The notes: generated from the letters alone by a model not told the origin. A stretch of 52,601 nt of DNA from Clostridiaceae bacterium AF10-41 (GCA_027686065.1 JAQCTH010000018.1:1-52601), one strand, 5' to 3'; shown: positions 38,663-47,961, counted from the stretch's first letter. Numbers and translations are program-made.

Positions 38663-38672
38663 GAAACGTTTC
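38663..38672. promoter_or_regulatory. LacI-type operator, site 6
   Basis: Perfect GAAACGTTTC, flanked symmetrically as AGAAACGTTTCT, upstream of the GH3 gene. Confidence 0.7.
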
Positions 38673-38739
38673 TTGTGATAACTGTTTTTAGATTACTACA
38701 ACTTAAATAAAACCGAGATTAATTAAATTAAATTCGCAA

Positions 38740-38749
38740 GAAACGTTTC
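38740..38749. promoter_or_regulatory. LacI-type operator, site 7
   Basis: Second perfect GAAACGTTTC upstream of the GH3 gene, 77 bp (centre to centre) from site 6 and about 50 bases before the start codon. Confidence 0.7.
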
Positions 38750-38800
38750 CTATAAGTGTTATTTTAAACAATAAAGTTTAATTCTGGGAGGAATAGGATT

Positions 38801-40999
38801 ATGAGTAATAATATAGATATAAAAGAATTGCGTGATAGCTTAACAATTGAAGAAAAGGTAGGTCAATTGTTGCAGTTAGCACCGTTTTTATTTAGTGATA
38901 GTAACAAAGGTGAGATAACAGGACCTATGAAGGATATGGGAATAAGTTCAAGGCAAATTAATATGTCGGGGTCAGTACTTGGAATTTCTGGCGCTAAGGA
39001 AATGAAAGAAATACAATCAGAATATTTAAAAAATCATGAAAAGAAAATCCCACTATTATTTATGGCTGACGTTATACATGGCTATAGAACCATATATCCG
39101 ATTCCACTAGGATTAGGATGTACATGGGATACAGATTTAGCAGAAGAGTCAGCAAGAATAGCAGCTAAAGAAGCAGCAGCAGGAGGAATACATGTTACAT
39201 TTTCTCCTATGGTGGACTTAGTTAGAGATGCAAGATGGGGAAGAGTTATGGAATCAACAGGAGAAGATCCATATTTAAACTCACTTTATGCAAGAGCTTT
39301 TGTAAAAGGTTATCAAGGAGATTTAACCAGTGATGAAAATATAGCAGCTTGTGTAAAGCACTTTGCAGCTTATGGTGCACCAGAAGGCGGAAGAGATTAT
39401 AATACTGTAAATATGTCAGAAAGAAATTTAAGAGAATATTATTTACCAGCATATAAGGCAGCTATTGAAGAAGGGGCAAGAATGTTAATGACCTCATTTA
39501 ATACTGTTGATGGAGTACCGTCATCAGGAAATACATGGCTTATGAGAGATGTATTAAGAGATGAATGGAATTTTGATGGAGTTGCAATATCAGACTGGGG
39601 TGCAGTTGCAGAATTAATCCCTCATGGAGTTGCTGAAGATGGAAAGGAAGCTGCTGAAAAAGGTATAAAAGCAGGAGTGGATATAGAAATGATGACTCCA
39701 CATTATGTACATCATGTAGCAAATTTAGTTGAAGAAGGAAGACTTGATATAAAGTTAGTTGATGAATGTGTTCTTAGAATACTTCAACTAAAGAAAGATT
39801 TAGGGTTATTTGAAAATCCTTATAGAGGTGCAGATGAGGAATTAGAAGCAAAATTGATATTATGTGATGAGCATAGAGAATCAGTAAGAAAAGCAGCAGA
39901 AAACTCAGTAGTTCTTTTAAAGAATGAAGGAGTATTACCTCTAAGTAAGGATGTTTCGAAAGTTGCAGTTATAGGACCATTTGCAGATAACCATATGATT
40001 TTAGGTGGATGGTCATGGCAAGGAAAGTTTGAAGAAACAGTAAGCCTAAAAGAAGGTTTAATAAATAAATTAGGTGAAGATAAAGTATTAGTAGCTAATG
40101 GATGCTCAAATGAAATTCCAGAGAGAGTAGAAGATTCATTATGTGAAGAGGGATTTGAAGAAGCAATGAGAATTGCAAAGGAAGCTGAAGTGGTAATTTT
40201 AGCTTTAGGAGAACACCATGACTTAAGTGGAGAAGGTGGAAGCAGAACTGACATCAAACTTCCAGGAGTTCAAGAAAAGCTTGCAAGAGAAATTTTAGCA
40301 TTAAATAAACCAACAGCAGTTGTATTATTTAATGGAAGACCATTAGAGATAACTGATCTTTCAAATGAAGCAAATGCTATTTTAGAAGCATGGTATCCAG
40401 GTACAGAAGGCGGAAATGCAATAGCTAACATATTATTTGGAGATGCAAATCCACAAGGGAGATTAAGCATGGCATTCCCATATAACGTTGGTCAAGTTCC
40501 AGTTTATTACAATTGCTTTAGTACTGGAAGACCAAAAATAAAGGAATATGGTGATCAACATAAATTTGGCGAAGAAAGATTCTGTACACATTACCTAGAT
40601 GCTCCTAATGCTCCACTATATCCCTTTGGATATGGATTAAGTTATACAACTTTTGAATATAGTGAAGCAGTGCTAGATAAGGATATTTTAAGAGAAAATG
40701 AAGTTATTTCATTAAAGGTTAAAGTGAAAAATACTGGAGATGTGGAAGGCAGAGAAACAGTTCAACTATATATTAGAGATGTAGTTGGTAGTGTAGTTAG
40801 ACCAGTTAAGGAATTAAAAGCCTTTAAGAAGTTAACATTAGCACCAGGCGAAGAACAAGAAGTTATTTTCGAAATAAATGAAGAGATGCTAAGATTCCAT
40901 ACCTTAAGTAACGAGTTTAAGTCAGAAAAGGGTAAATTTATTGCTATGGTTGGAGCAAATTCAAAAGAGGTTCAAGAATTAAATTTTGAATTAAAGTAA
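38801..40999 (+). CDS. GH3-family beta-glucosidase
   Basis: A 732-residue cytoplasmic enzyme of the BglX type. The (beta/alpha)8 domain shows FMADVIHGYRTIYPIPLG, FSPMVDLVRDARWGRVMES, ACVKHFAAYGAPEGGRDY and the nucleophile D265 in AISDWG. The second, alpha/beta domain carries LALGEHHDLSGEGGSR, near the usual acid/base position. A C-terminal fibronectin III-like domain (about 620-732) closes the protein. No signal peptide is seen. A GH3 enzyme next to a GH94 oligoglucan phosphorylase is the arrangement known from the Listeria innocua beta-1,2-glucan locus, where it hydrolyses sophorose and short oligomers. The same role is inferred here. Two perfect operators lie upstream. Confidence 0.88.
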   Translation: MSNNIDIKELRDSLTIEEKVGQLLQLAPFLFSDSNKGEITGPMKDMGISSRQINMSGSVLGISGAKEMKEIQSEYLKNHEKKIPLLFMADVIHGYRTIYPIPLGLGCTWDTDLAEESARIAAKEAAAGGIHVTFSPMVDLVRDARWGRVMESTGEDPYLNSLYARAFVKGYQGDLTSDENIAACVKHFAAYGAPEGGRDYNTVNMSERNLREYYLPAYKAAIEEGARMLMTSFNTVDGVPSSGNTWLMRDVLRDEWNFDGVAISDWGAVAELIPHGVAEDGKEAAEKGIKAGVDIEMMTPHYVHHVANLVEEGRLDIKLVDECVLRILQLKKDLGLFENPYRGADEELEAKLILCDEHRESVRKAAENSVVLLKNEGVLPLSKDVSKVAVIGPFADNHMILGGWSWQGKFEETVSLKEGLINKLGEDKVLVANGCSNEIPERVEDSLCEEGFEEAMRIAKEAEVVILALGEHHDLSGEGGSRTDIKLPGVQEKLAREILALNKPTAVVLFNGRPLEITDLSNEANAILEAWYPGTEGGNAIANILFGDANPQGRLSMAFPYNVGQVPVYYNCFSTGRPKIKEYGDQHKFGEERFCTHYLDAPNAPLYPFGYGLSYTTFEYSEAVLDKDILRENEVISLKVKVKNTGDVEGRETVQLYIRDVVGSVVRPVKELKAFKKLTLAPGEEQEVIFEINEEMLRFHTLSNEFKSEKGKFIAMVGANSKEVQELNFELK

Positions 41000-41016
41000 T
41001 TATTTTATAATGTATG

Positions 41017-41046
41017 GGAGAGTTTATATTTTAAAGTAAACTCTCC
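41017..41046 (+). terminator. Hairpin between GH3 and the second GH35
   Basis: Stem GGAGAGTTTA / TAAACTCTCC (10 bp) with a 10-base loop and no T run after it. It is more likely an mRNA processing or stability element, or a leaky terminator. Confidence 0.45.
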
Positions 41047-41084
41047 AATAATATATGTAAATAATATATGGATAGAGGTGTCTT

Positions 41085-43490
41085 ATGAATATAGAAATAA
41101 AAGAGAAACAAATTTTAATAGATGGTAAACCACAGCTTATAATGTGTGGAGAAATACATTACTACAGATTAGAAAGAAATGAGTGGGAAGATAGAATAAT
41201 AAAGCTGAAAAATTCAGGATGTAATGCTGTTGCAACATATATTCCATGGATATGTCATGAGCCAATAGAAGGTGAAATAGATGTTGAAGGAAAAACAAAG
41301 GATATATTAGATATAGGAGCCTTTATGGATTTATGTAATTCTCATGGCTTAATGTGTTTTATGAGACCAGGTCCATTTATTATGGCAGAGATGAAGAATG
41401 AAGGCATACCTCATTGGATAGCTAAAAAATATCCAGAGCTTATTCCAAAGACTTGGGATAATAAAACGGCACCAAATCCAACATTAGATTATCTTTCACC
41501 AAGTTTCCTAAAGGAAGTAAAAAAGTGGTATAGTGCTATAATTCCTGTAATAGCAAAAAGGCTGTGTACTAATGGTGGAAATGTAATTGGAGTACAACTA
41601 GATAATGAAATAGGAATGTTATCCTGGGTAAGTAATTCTCCAGATTTAACAGATTTTCTGCTGGAAGAATTTACAAAGTGGCTTAAAGAAAAGTATAAAA
41701 AAGATTTAATAAATAGATATCCAATAAACTTTGATGACTTTGAAGCTGTTAAAGACGGAATTAGATCACCTAAAGAAGAATATTCATTACAACTATTAAA
41801 AGATCTTGGTTATTATATGAGGTATAGATTTGCAGAGTATGTAAGAATATTAAGAGGATATGCTGAAGAATATGGTATCAAAGATGTACCATTTGCTATT
41901 AATATACATGGAACAGGTGGGGGAAGAGGATTTACTTACCCAATAGGAATAAGTCAATTATATGAATCTTACACTCAAGAGGACGGATATATTTCAGGTT
42001 CAGACATATACTTAGGATCACTTACTATGGATAATTTCCAAGACTTATATATAATAAATGGGATGATGGATTCGGTTCATAACGAGGATCAGCCGTTAAC
42101 TTCTTTAGAATTTGAATGTGGTGATGGAAATTATGGTTCAATATTTAGTTCAAGATATGATATATCAGCAGTAGACTTTAAGACAAGAATGTGTATAGCG
42201 CAAGGAAATAGAATGTTAAACTACTATTTATTCGCTGGTGGGAAAAATTACAGAATGGATTTAGACCTTAAGGATGGTAATGACAGAATTGCACTTACAG
42301 GAGAAAGACATGGTTTTGCAGCACCAATAGGACCTGAAGGACAGCTTAATTACACTTATGATAGAATGAGTAAATCAATTAAGGCAATGCTGGCAAATAA
42401 TGAAAAAATAGCTTCAATGAATGAAGATCATGATAATCTAGTATATGGATTTATTCCAGATTATTTTATGACAGAATACCACTATCCGAATAGTGAAAAA
42501 ATGAAAAATATGATATCGAATCTTACGCAACATAGAGCTCATTGGAATTGGGAAGCATTTATTAGAGGAATACTATTATTAAATTATAGATTTACAGCTG
42601 TAGATCTTCAAAATAAAGATATTAAAGAAAATCAAACTCTTGTAATTCCTTCAGCATTATATATGCCTGTAGAATCTCAAGAAAAGATTAAGAATCATCT
42701 TAACAAAGGTGGTAAAGTGCTTATTTATGGAGAAGTTCCTAAATACGATATGGAAGGAAATAAGTGTACTATATTAGCTGATGCTTTAAAAATCACAGAA
42801 ATGAATAAAGAGGAAGCTGGTCAACATTATTATTTATCAGTACACTCAGATAATTTTGCTAACAATTCACCAGAAGTAAGAGCTGGATATGCTCAAACCT
42901 TTAAGATAAAAGAAGGGACACCTATTTTAAGAGTTTATGGAAGTAATTCAATTTGTGGATTTGAAACTAAAGTAGGTGATGGAGCTGCAATAGTTATAGC
43001 AACAAATTATAGTTGTGATTTAGAGCTTATAAATAAATGCTTAGAAAGATTGAATACTAAAAGAGATTTAAGAAATGATTGTGAATATCATGGAATCTTT
43101 ATGACAACAACATCAAATAAGAATGGTGAAAGATATATTCATATGCTTAATCTTGATGGTTTTGATAAAAGGTTTAATGTTTATCTTAATGAAGAGAAAT
43201 TATTTGGTGGAAAAGAAATTGAGTTATTTAGTAAAGATGCTGTTATGCTTCCAATAAAAGTTAATTTTGGTGAATTGGAAATTAGCTATTCAACAGCAGA
43301 AATAATAAAAGTAGAGGATAATAAATTTACATTTAGGCTAACTCAATCAGAAGATGAGATAGCAATAAAAACAAAAATGACTATAGTTTCAAGTAATGAT
43401 TTTATAGTTGAAGAAAAAGATGACTTAAAAATAATAAAGTCAACTAAGCATGCCAAAATAGATGATATTTTAGAAGTAGGATTTAAGTAA
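41085..43490 (+). CDS. GH35-family glycosidase, second copy
   Basis: An 801-residue paralogue of the GH35 at 31688, also without a signal peptide. Barrel signatures are CGEIHYYRLERNEW, ATYIPWICHEPIEGEIDV and RPGPFIMAEMKNEGIPHW. The acid/base is about E175 in QLDNEIGM, and the nucleophile about E342 in SLEFECGDG. Both paralogues share the segment VNVHG/INIHG...YPIGxSQLYE, which suggests a common subfamily, but they differ around the nucleophile (EFQGGG against EFECGDG), so the substrates may differ. A flavodoxin-like segment and a C-terminal beta domain follow. It is probably in one operon with the downstream GH144 genes. Confidence 0.8.
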   Translation: MNIEIKEKQILIDGKPQLIMCGEIHYYRLERNEWEDRIIKLKNSGCNAVATYIPWICHEPIEGEIDVEGKTKDILDIGAFMDLCNSHGLMCFMRPGPFIMAEMKNEGIPHWIAKKYPELIPKTWDNKTAPNPTLDYLSPSFLKEVKKWYSAIIPVIAKRLCTNGGNVIGVQLDNEIGMLSWVSNSPDLTDFLLEEFTKWLKEKYKKDLINRYPINFDDFEAVKDGIRSPKEEYSLQLLKDLGYYMRYRFAEYVRILRGYAEEYGIKDVPFAINIHGTGGGRGFTYPIGISQLYESYTQEDGYISGSDIYLGSLTMDNFQDLYIINGMMDSVHNEDQPLTSLEFECGDGNYGSIFSSRYDISAVDFKTRMCIAQGNRMLNYYLFAGGKNYRMDLDLKDGNDRIALTGERHGFAAPIGPEGQLNYTYDRMSKSIKAMLANNEKIASMNEDHDNLVYGFIPDYFMTEYHYPNSEKMKNMISNLTQHRAHWNWEAFIRGILLLNYRFTAVDLQNKDIKENQTLVIPSALYMPVESQEKIKNHLNKGGKVLIYGEVPKYDMEGNKCTILADALKITEMNKEEAGQHYYLSVHSDNFANNSPEVRAGYAQTFKIKEGTPILRVYGSNSICGFETKVGDGAAIVIATNYSCDLELINKCLERLNTKRDLRNDCEYHGIFMTTTSNKNGERYIHMLNLDGFDKRFNVYLNEEKLFGGKEIELFSKDAVMLPIKVNFGELEISYSTAEIIKVEDNKFTFRLTQSEDEIAIKTKMTIVSSNDFIVEEKDDLKIIKSTKHAKIDDILEVGFK

Positions 43491-43522
43491 ATATATTAAT
43501 ATAAAAGTTTCATGTATAAAAG

Positions 43523-43567
43523 AGCTCTTCTTCCAAAATCTTAATATAAATAAGTAGAAGAAGGGCT
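43523..43567 (+). terminator. Hairpin between GH35 and the first GH144 gene
   Basis: Stem AGCTCTTCTTC / GAAGAAGGGCT, 11 bp including one G-T pair, with a 23-base loop. No clear T run follows, so it is a weak terminator or a processing site. Confidence 0.4.
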
Positions 43568-43616
43568 TAAAATTTAAAAATTATATGATTTTAAGTTTTA
43601 AGGAGGTTAAATATTA

Positions 43617-44882
43617 TTGAAAAAAAGAAGTAAAATAGTACTTTTAAGTACTTCAGTTATAATTTTAATAGTACTTTGTATAAATTTTTTTGGAAGTAAC
43701 TCCAGGTTGTTAAAAGAAGAAAAAGTTTCTTCAATTAAATATTTCTTAGAACAAAGTAATACTGCAGAAAATAGCTCAGGATATGGACTAGTTAGAGATA
43801 GATATCCAGGGAATCCTTCTATAGCAAGTATTGCAGCTACAGGATATGGATTATCAGCTCTACCAATAGCGGTGGAAGAAAAGTTATTATCAAAGGAAGA
43901 TGCTTTTGATAGAGCTAACAAAACCTTAGATACCCTTTTAAATATGGAAACTATTGAAGGGTTCTATTATCATTTTATAAATATAAATACTGGAGAGAGA
44001 GAATGGAATAGTGAGTTATCTAATATAGATACAGCAATACTAATTTGTGGAGCATTACATGCTGGAGAGTATTTTGGTGGAGAAATAAAGGACAAAGCTA
44101 ACAAAATTTATGAAAAAGTAAATTGGCCTTGGTTTGTAGATAATAAGAACAATCAGTTTTATATGGCATACAGCCCAGAAAAGGGATTTGAAGGTCATTG
44201 GGATTATTATGCAGAACAGTTAATGATGTATGTTTTAGGTGCAGGTTCTCCTACATTTCCAATAGATCAAAAAGTTTATAATAGTTTTACAAGAAATTAT
44301 GATAAATATGGAGAAGGAAATAAATTTATACATTCATGGTTTGGATCCATTTTTACTTATCAATTTTCTCATGGATGGATAGATTTTAGAGATAAATCTG
44401 ATGAAAAGGGTGTTAATTGGTTTAATAATTCAGTAGATGCTTCTTTAGCAAGTTATAATTATTCAATGGATTTAAAGAATGAGTATAAGAGCTTTGCTAT
44501 AGGGGGATGGGGATTAACTGCTTGTGATACTCCAAATGGATATAATGGATTACTAGGATCAGCACCTTCAGGGGCATCCAATACAGCAAATAAAGTTGAA
44601 GGAACTATTGCACCAGCAGGAGCATTAGGATCAATAGTATTTACTCCTAAAGAAAGTATTAAAGCTGTTAAAGCTTTTGACAAAATAGATGGACTTAAAG
44701 GAGAATATGGATATAAGGATGCATTTAACCTTGATAAAAGTTGGATTGCAAATGACTACATAGGTATAGATAAAGGTATTACCATGATTATGATAGGTAA
44801 TTATGAGGATGAAGAAATTTGGAAAGAATTTATGAAAAATGAATATATAAATAGAGGTTTAGAAAAGCTAGAAATTAAATAA
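43617..44882 (+). CDS. GH144-type endo-beta-1,2-glucanase, exported
   Basis: A 421-residue protein of the glucoamylase-like (PF10091) family that contains the GH144 beta-1,2-glucanases. An N-terminal hydrophobic segment (IVLLSTSVIILIVLCINFFG) acts as a signal peptide or membrane anchor; no proper lipobox is visible. The (alpha/alpha)6 domain carries SGYGLVRDRYP, SIAATGYGLSALPI, FYYHFININTGEREWNSELSNIDTAI, YYAEQLMMYVLGAGSPT and the GGWGLTACDTPNGY segment. The TTG start follows AGGAGG with a spacing of 10. Outside the cell it would cut beta-1,2-glucan into oligosaccharides for the transporter. It is paralogous to the next gene. Confidence 0.8.
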   Translation: MKKRSKIVLLSTSVIILIVLCINFFGSNSRLLKEEKVSSIKYFLEQSNTAENSSGYGLVRDRYPGNPSIASIAATGYGLSALPIAVEEKLLSKEDAFDRANKTLDTLLNMETIEGFYYHFININTGEREWNSELSNIDTAILICGALHAGEYFGGEIKDKANKIYEKVNWPWFVDNKNNQFYMAYSPEKGFEGHWDYYAEQLMMYVLGAGSPTFPIDQKVYNSFTRNYDKYGEGNKFIHSWFGSIFTYQFSHGWIDFRDKSDEKGVNWFNNSVDASLASYNYSMDLKNEYKSFAIGGWGLTACDTPNGYNGLLGSAPSGASNTANKVEGTIAPAGALGSIVFTPKESIKAVKAFDKIDGLKGEYGYKDAFNLDKSWIANDYIGIDKGITMIMIGNYEDEEIWKEFMKNEYINRGLEKLEIK

Positions 44883-44897
44883 GTGGAGGATTTATAA

Positions 44898-46166
44898 ATG
44901 GATAGATTAGATATTTTAGACTTAGAAGCTAAGGGATGTTTTGATTTCTTTTGGAATGAAGCAACAACAGAAGGAGAAGGTTTTGGTTTAATTAGAGACA
45001 ACACAACAAATTCAGAAAGACATAAAAAAGTTGCCTCAGTTGCTTCAGTAGGATTTGGATTATCTGCAATAATAGTAGGAGTTGAAAGAGGATGGATAAC
45101 TAAAGAAGAAGGAGAAAAAAGAGCACTTGGAACATTAAAAACTTTATATAATGATGTAGAACAAACAGAAGGTTTTTTTAATCATTTTGTAAATATGAAC
45201 TCAGGTAAAAGAGAGTGGAATAGTGAAGTTTCAATAATAGATACAGCTATAGCTATAATGGGAGCATTAACTTGTGCAGAATATTTTAAAGGCGAAGTTG
45301 AAGAATATTTTGAAAGAATATATTCAAGAATAAATTGGGAATTTTATAGAAATCCAAAAACAAATCATTTTTATATGGGATATAGTAAAGAGCAGGGGCC
45401 TTTTGGAGCTTGGGACATGACAGCCGAACAATTTATGATGTATTTCTTAGGAGTGGCTTCACCAACGCATCCTGTACCAGCATCAATGTTCTACGATTTT
45501 AGAAGAGATATTGGAAGTTATGGTGGAGATGAATTTATATATACACCTATTGGATCTATATTCCCATATCAATTTTCACATGCATGGATAGATTTTAGGA
45601 ACACAAAGGACAAGCTAGGGGTTGACTGGTTCGAAAATTCAGTAAAAGCATCTTTATCTAATAGACAATATTGTATAGATAATCCTGTTAATTCTAAGAG
45701 CTTTCACAAAAATGCTTGGGGGATGACTGCTTGTGAAACTCATCATGGATATGATGGAAGTCAAGGAACACTACCATCAGCTAAGGGTGGAACAGTTCAT
45801 ACCGCTGATGGAACAGTACCACCATGTGGAGCTATTGGATCAATAGTATTTACACCAGAAGAATCAATAGATGCAATGAATTATTATTATAAAACATTTA
45901 AGGACAAGCTATGGGGAAAATATGGATTTAAGGATGCCTATAACCTAGATGTCACACCGGAATGGTTCAGTAAAGTAGAAATTGGAATAGATAAAGGCAT
46001 TAGTATACTTATGATAGAAAACTATAGAAGTGGACTAATATGGAATCTTACTATGCAAAATAAATATATTAAAAAGGCTATGGAACTTTTAGAAATTACA
46101 AATAATAATGTAGAAGCTAATATAAGTGAAAAATCAATAGAAGAATCAGTGGTAGAAACCATATAA
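44898..46166 (+). CDS. GH144-type beta-1,2-glucanase, cytoplasmic
   Basis: A 422-residue paralogue of the preceding protein, with the same signatures (GFGLIRDNT, FFNHFVNMNSGKREWNSEVSIIDTAIA, MTAEQFMMYFLGVASPT, AWGMTACETHHGY) but no signal peptide: it begins MDRLDILDLEAKGCFDFFW. It should therefore stay in the cytoplasm and act on imported oligosaccharides. Some GH144 enzymes are exo-acting and release sophorose, which would suit this role. A roughly 20-residue acidic tail is found only in this copy. It starts 15 bp after the first GH144 gene and 14 bp before GH13, in one operon. Confidence 0.78.
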   Translation: MDRLDILDLEAKGCFDFFWNEATTEGEGFGLIRDNTTNSERHKKVASVASVGFGLSAIIVGVERGWITKEEGEKRALGTLKTLYNDVEQTEGFFNHFVNMNSGKREWNSEVSIIDTAIAIMGALTCAEYFKGEVEEYFERIYSRINWEFYRNPKTNHFYMGYSKEQGPFGAWDMTAEQFMMYFLGVASPTHPVPASMFYDFRRDIGSYGGDEFIYTPIGSIFPYQFSHAWIDFRNTKDKLGVDWFENSVKASLSNRQYCIDNPVNSKSFHKNAWGMTACETHHGYDGSQGTLPSAKGGTVHTADGTVPPCGAIGSIVFTPEESIDAMNYYYKTFKDKLWGKYGFKDAYNLDVTPEWFSKVEIGIDKGISILMIENYRSGLIWNLTMQNKYIKKAMELLEITNNNVEANISEKSIEESVVETI

Positions 46167-46180
46167 AGGTAGGTATTATA

Positions 46181-47809
46181 ATGAAAAAAAAGTGGTGGCA
46201 TAATTCAACTGTATATCAAGTTTATCCCAAAAGTTTTAAAGATACCACAGGAAATGGCAGTGGGGATATTAATGGTATAATAGAAAAATTAGACTATTTA
46301 AAATTATTAGGAATAGATATTATATGGATGTCTCCAGTATATAAATCTCCAATGGATGACAATGGTTATGATATAAGCGATTATAAAGAAATAGCGCCAG
46401 AGTTTGGTACTATGGAAGATATGGATAACTTATTAAAAGAAGCAGAAAAGAGAAATATAAAAATTGTTATGGATTTAGTAGTAAATCATACATCAGATGA
46501 ACATCCTTGGTTTATAGAAGCAAGAAAATCTAAAGATAATCCATATAGAGACTTTTATGTTTGGAGAAAGCCAGTAGATGGAAAAGAGCCAAATGATGTT
46601 AAATCATTTTTTAGTGGATCAGCTTGGCAATTAGATGAAGAAACAGGAGAATATTATCTACATTTATTCAGCAAAAAGCAGCCAGACTTAAACTGGGATA
46701 ACAAAAAGGTAAGAAAAGAAGTCTATGATATGATGAATTTCTGGATAGATAAAGGTGTTGGTGGCTTTAGGATGGATGTTATAGATTTAGTGGGTAAAGA
46801 TATTGATAATAAGATATTGGGAAATACAGAAAAAACCCATGAATATATCCATGAAATGAATATGAATACCTTTGGGAATAAAGATTTATTTACAGTAGGG
46901 GAAACAGGTGGGGCGACTATAGATATAGCAAAGCTATTTACCGATCCTAGGAGAAAAGAACTTGGAACATGCTTTCAATTTCAACATATAGCTTTAGATG
47001 AAATTCCAGGAAAAAGCAAATGGGATTTAAGAAAATTGAACTTAGTAGAATTAAAAAAAGTTCTAAGTAGATGGCAAACTGCTTTAGGTGATGAAGGATG
47101 GAATAGTATTTATTGGAGCAATCATGATCAACCAAGAGTAGTTTCAAGATGGGGAAATGATAAAGAATATAGAGTAGAATCAGCAAAAATGTTTGCAACA
47201 TTACTTCACTTTATGAAAGGAACCCCATATATTTATCAAGGTGAGGAAATTGGAATGACCAATGCATATTTTGAAAATGTTGAAGACTATAGGGATATTG
47301 AGACATTAAATCTTTATAAGGAAAGAATAGCTTCTGGATATAAACATGAAGATATAATGAAATCTCTAGAAGTTAAGGGCAGAGATAATGCAAGAACACC
47401 TATGCAGTGGAATTCAGAAGAAAATGCAGGATTTACTATAGGAAAACCTTGGCTAAAAGTTAATGAAAATTATAAGTATATAAATGTAGAAGATGAATTG
47501 AAAGATAAAGATTCTATATTCTATTATTATAAAGAATTAATTAAGTTTAGAAAAGAAAATGATATTGTAGTATATGGTGAATATAAGCTTTTATTAGAGG
47601 AAGATAAAAATATATTTGCATATATAAGAGAATATAAAGGAAGAAAATTATTAGTTGTAGCTAATTTTTATGAAGAAGAACAAAGCTTTACTTTATGCGA
47701 TGATATAAATATAGGTAAATTAATAATATCAAACTATAAAGATATTATTATTAATGAAAAAACTATAAAGTTAAGGCCATATGAAGCTTTTTCTTACTAT
47801 ATTAATTAG
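46181..47809 (+). CDS. malL: GH13 alpha-glucosidase, oligo-1,6-glucosidase type
   Basis: A 542-residue cytoplasmic enzyme of the GH13 oligo-1,6-glucosidase/alpha-glucosidase subfamily. Conserved regions are visible: MDLVVNHTSDEHPWF (region I), GGFRMDVIDL with nucleophile D199 (region II), FTVGETGG with acid/base E241 (region III), and SNHDQPRVVSRWG with D316 (region IV). Residue 200, next to the nucleophile, is Val; in this subfamily Val there is associated with alpha-1,6 specificity, and Ala with alpha-1,4. Downstream comes the KGTPYIYQGEEIGM motif and a small C-terminal beta domain. It is last in the operon with the GH144 genes. A trehalose-6-phosphate hydrolase is a less likely alternative. 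Confidence 0.8.
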   Translation: MKKKWWHNSTVYQVYPKSFKDTTGNGSGDINGIIEKLDYLKLLGIDIIWMSPVYKSPMDDNGYDISDYKEIAPEFGTMEDMDNLLKEAEKRNIKIVMDLVVNHTSDEHPWFIEARKSKDNPYRDFYVWRKPVDGKEPNDVKSFFSGSAWQLDEETGEYYLHLFSKKQPDLNWDNKKVRKEVYDMMNFWIDKGVGGFRMDVIDLVGKDIDNKILGNTEKTHEYIHEMNMNTFGNKDLFTVGETGGATIDIAKLFTDPRRKELGTCFQFQHIALDEIPGKSKWDLRKLNLVELKKVLSRWQTALGDEGWNSIYWSNHDQPRVVSRWGNDKEYRVESAKMFATLLHFMKGTPYIYQGEEIGMTNAYFENVEDYRDIETLNLYKERIASGYKHEDIMKSLEVKGRDNARTPMQWNSEENAGFTIGKPWLKVNENYKYINVEDELKDKDSIFYYYKELIKFRKENDIVVYGEYKLLLEEDKNIFAYIREYKGRKLLVVANFYEEEQSFTLCDDINIGKLIISNYKDIIINEKTIKLRPYEAFSYYIN

Positions 47810-47901
47810 TATAGTATTAATTTAAATTCACCATAAACTTTATTATGAGTATAATTGCCATCAATTCATGAATTTTACTTGAAATATAAATTGCAAACTT
47901 A

Positions 47902-47930
47902 TTGACAATAATAGGCCATAGATATATAAT
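47902..47930 (+). promoter_or_regulatory. Consensus sigma-A promoter of the guaB transcript
   Basis: TTGACA (47902-47907), exactly 17 bp, then TATAAT (47925-47930): a perfect match to consensus. Transcription would start near 47937, just upstream of the purine riboswitch. The GH13 end to promoter gap (47810-47901) shows no other element. Confidence 0.88.
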
Positions 47931-47961
47931 ATCTTTAACTTAAAAAGAGTCATATATAACA

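Noticed and set aside
14432..38749. Reading the GAAACGTTTC palindromes as CcpA catabolite-response elements
   Set aside because: They lack the flanking TG and CA expected of cre sites, are fully symmetric, and cluster around a local LacI gene; a CcpA role cannot be fully excluded.
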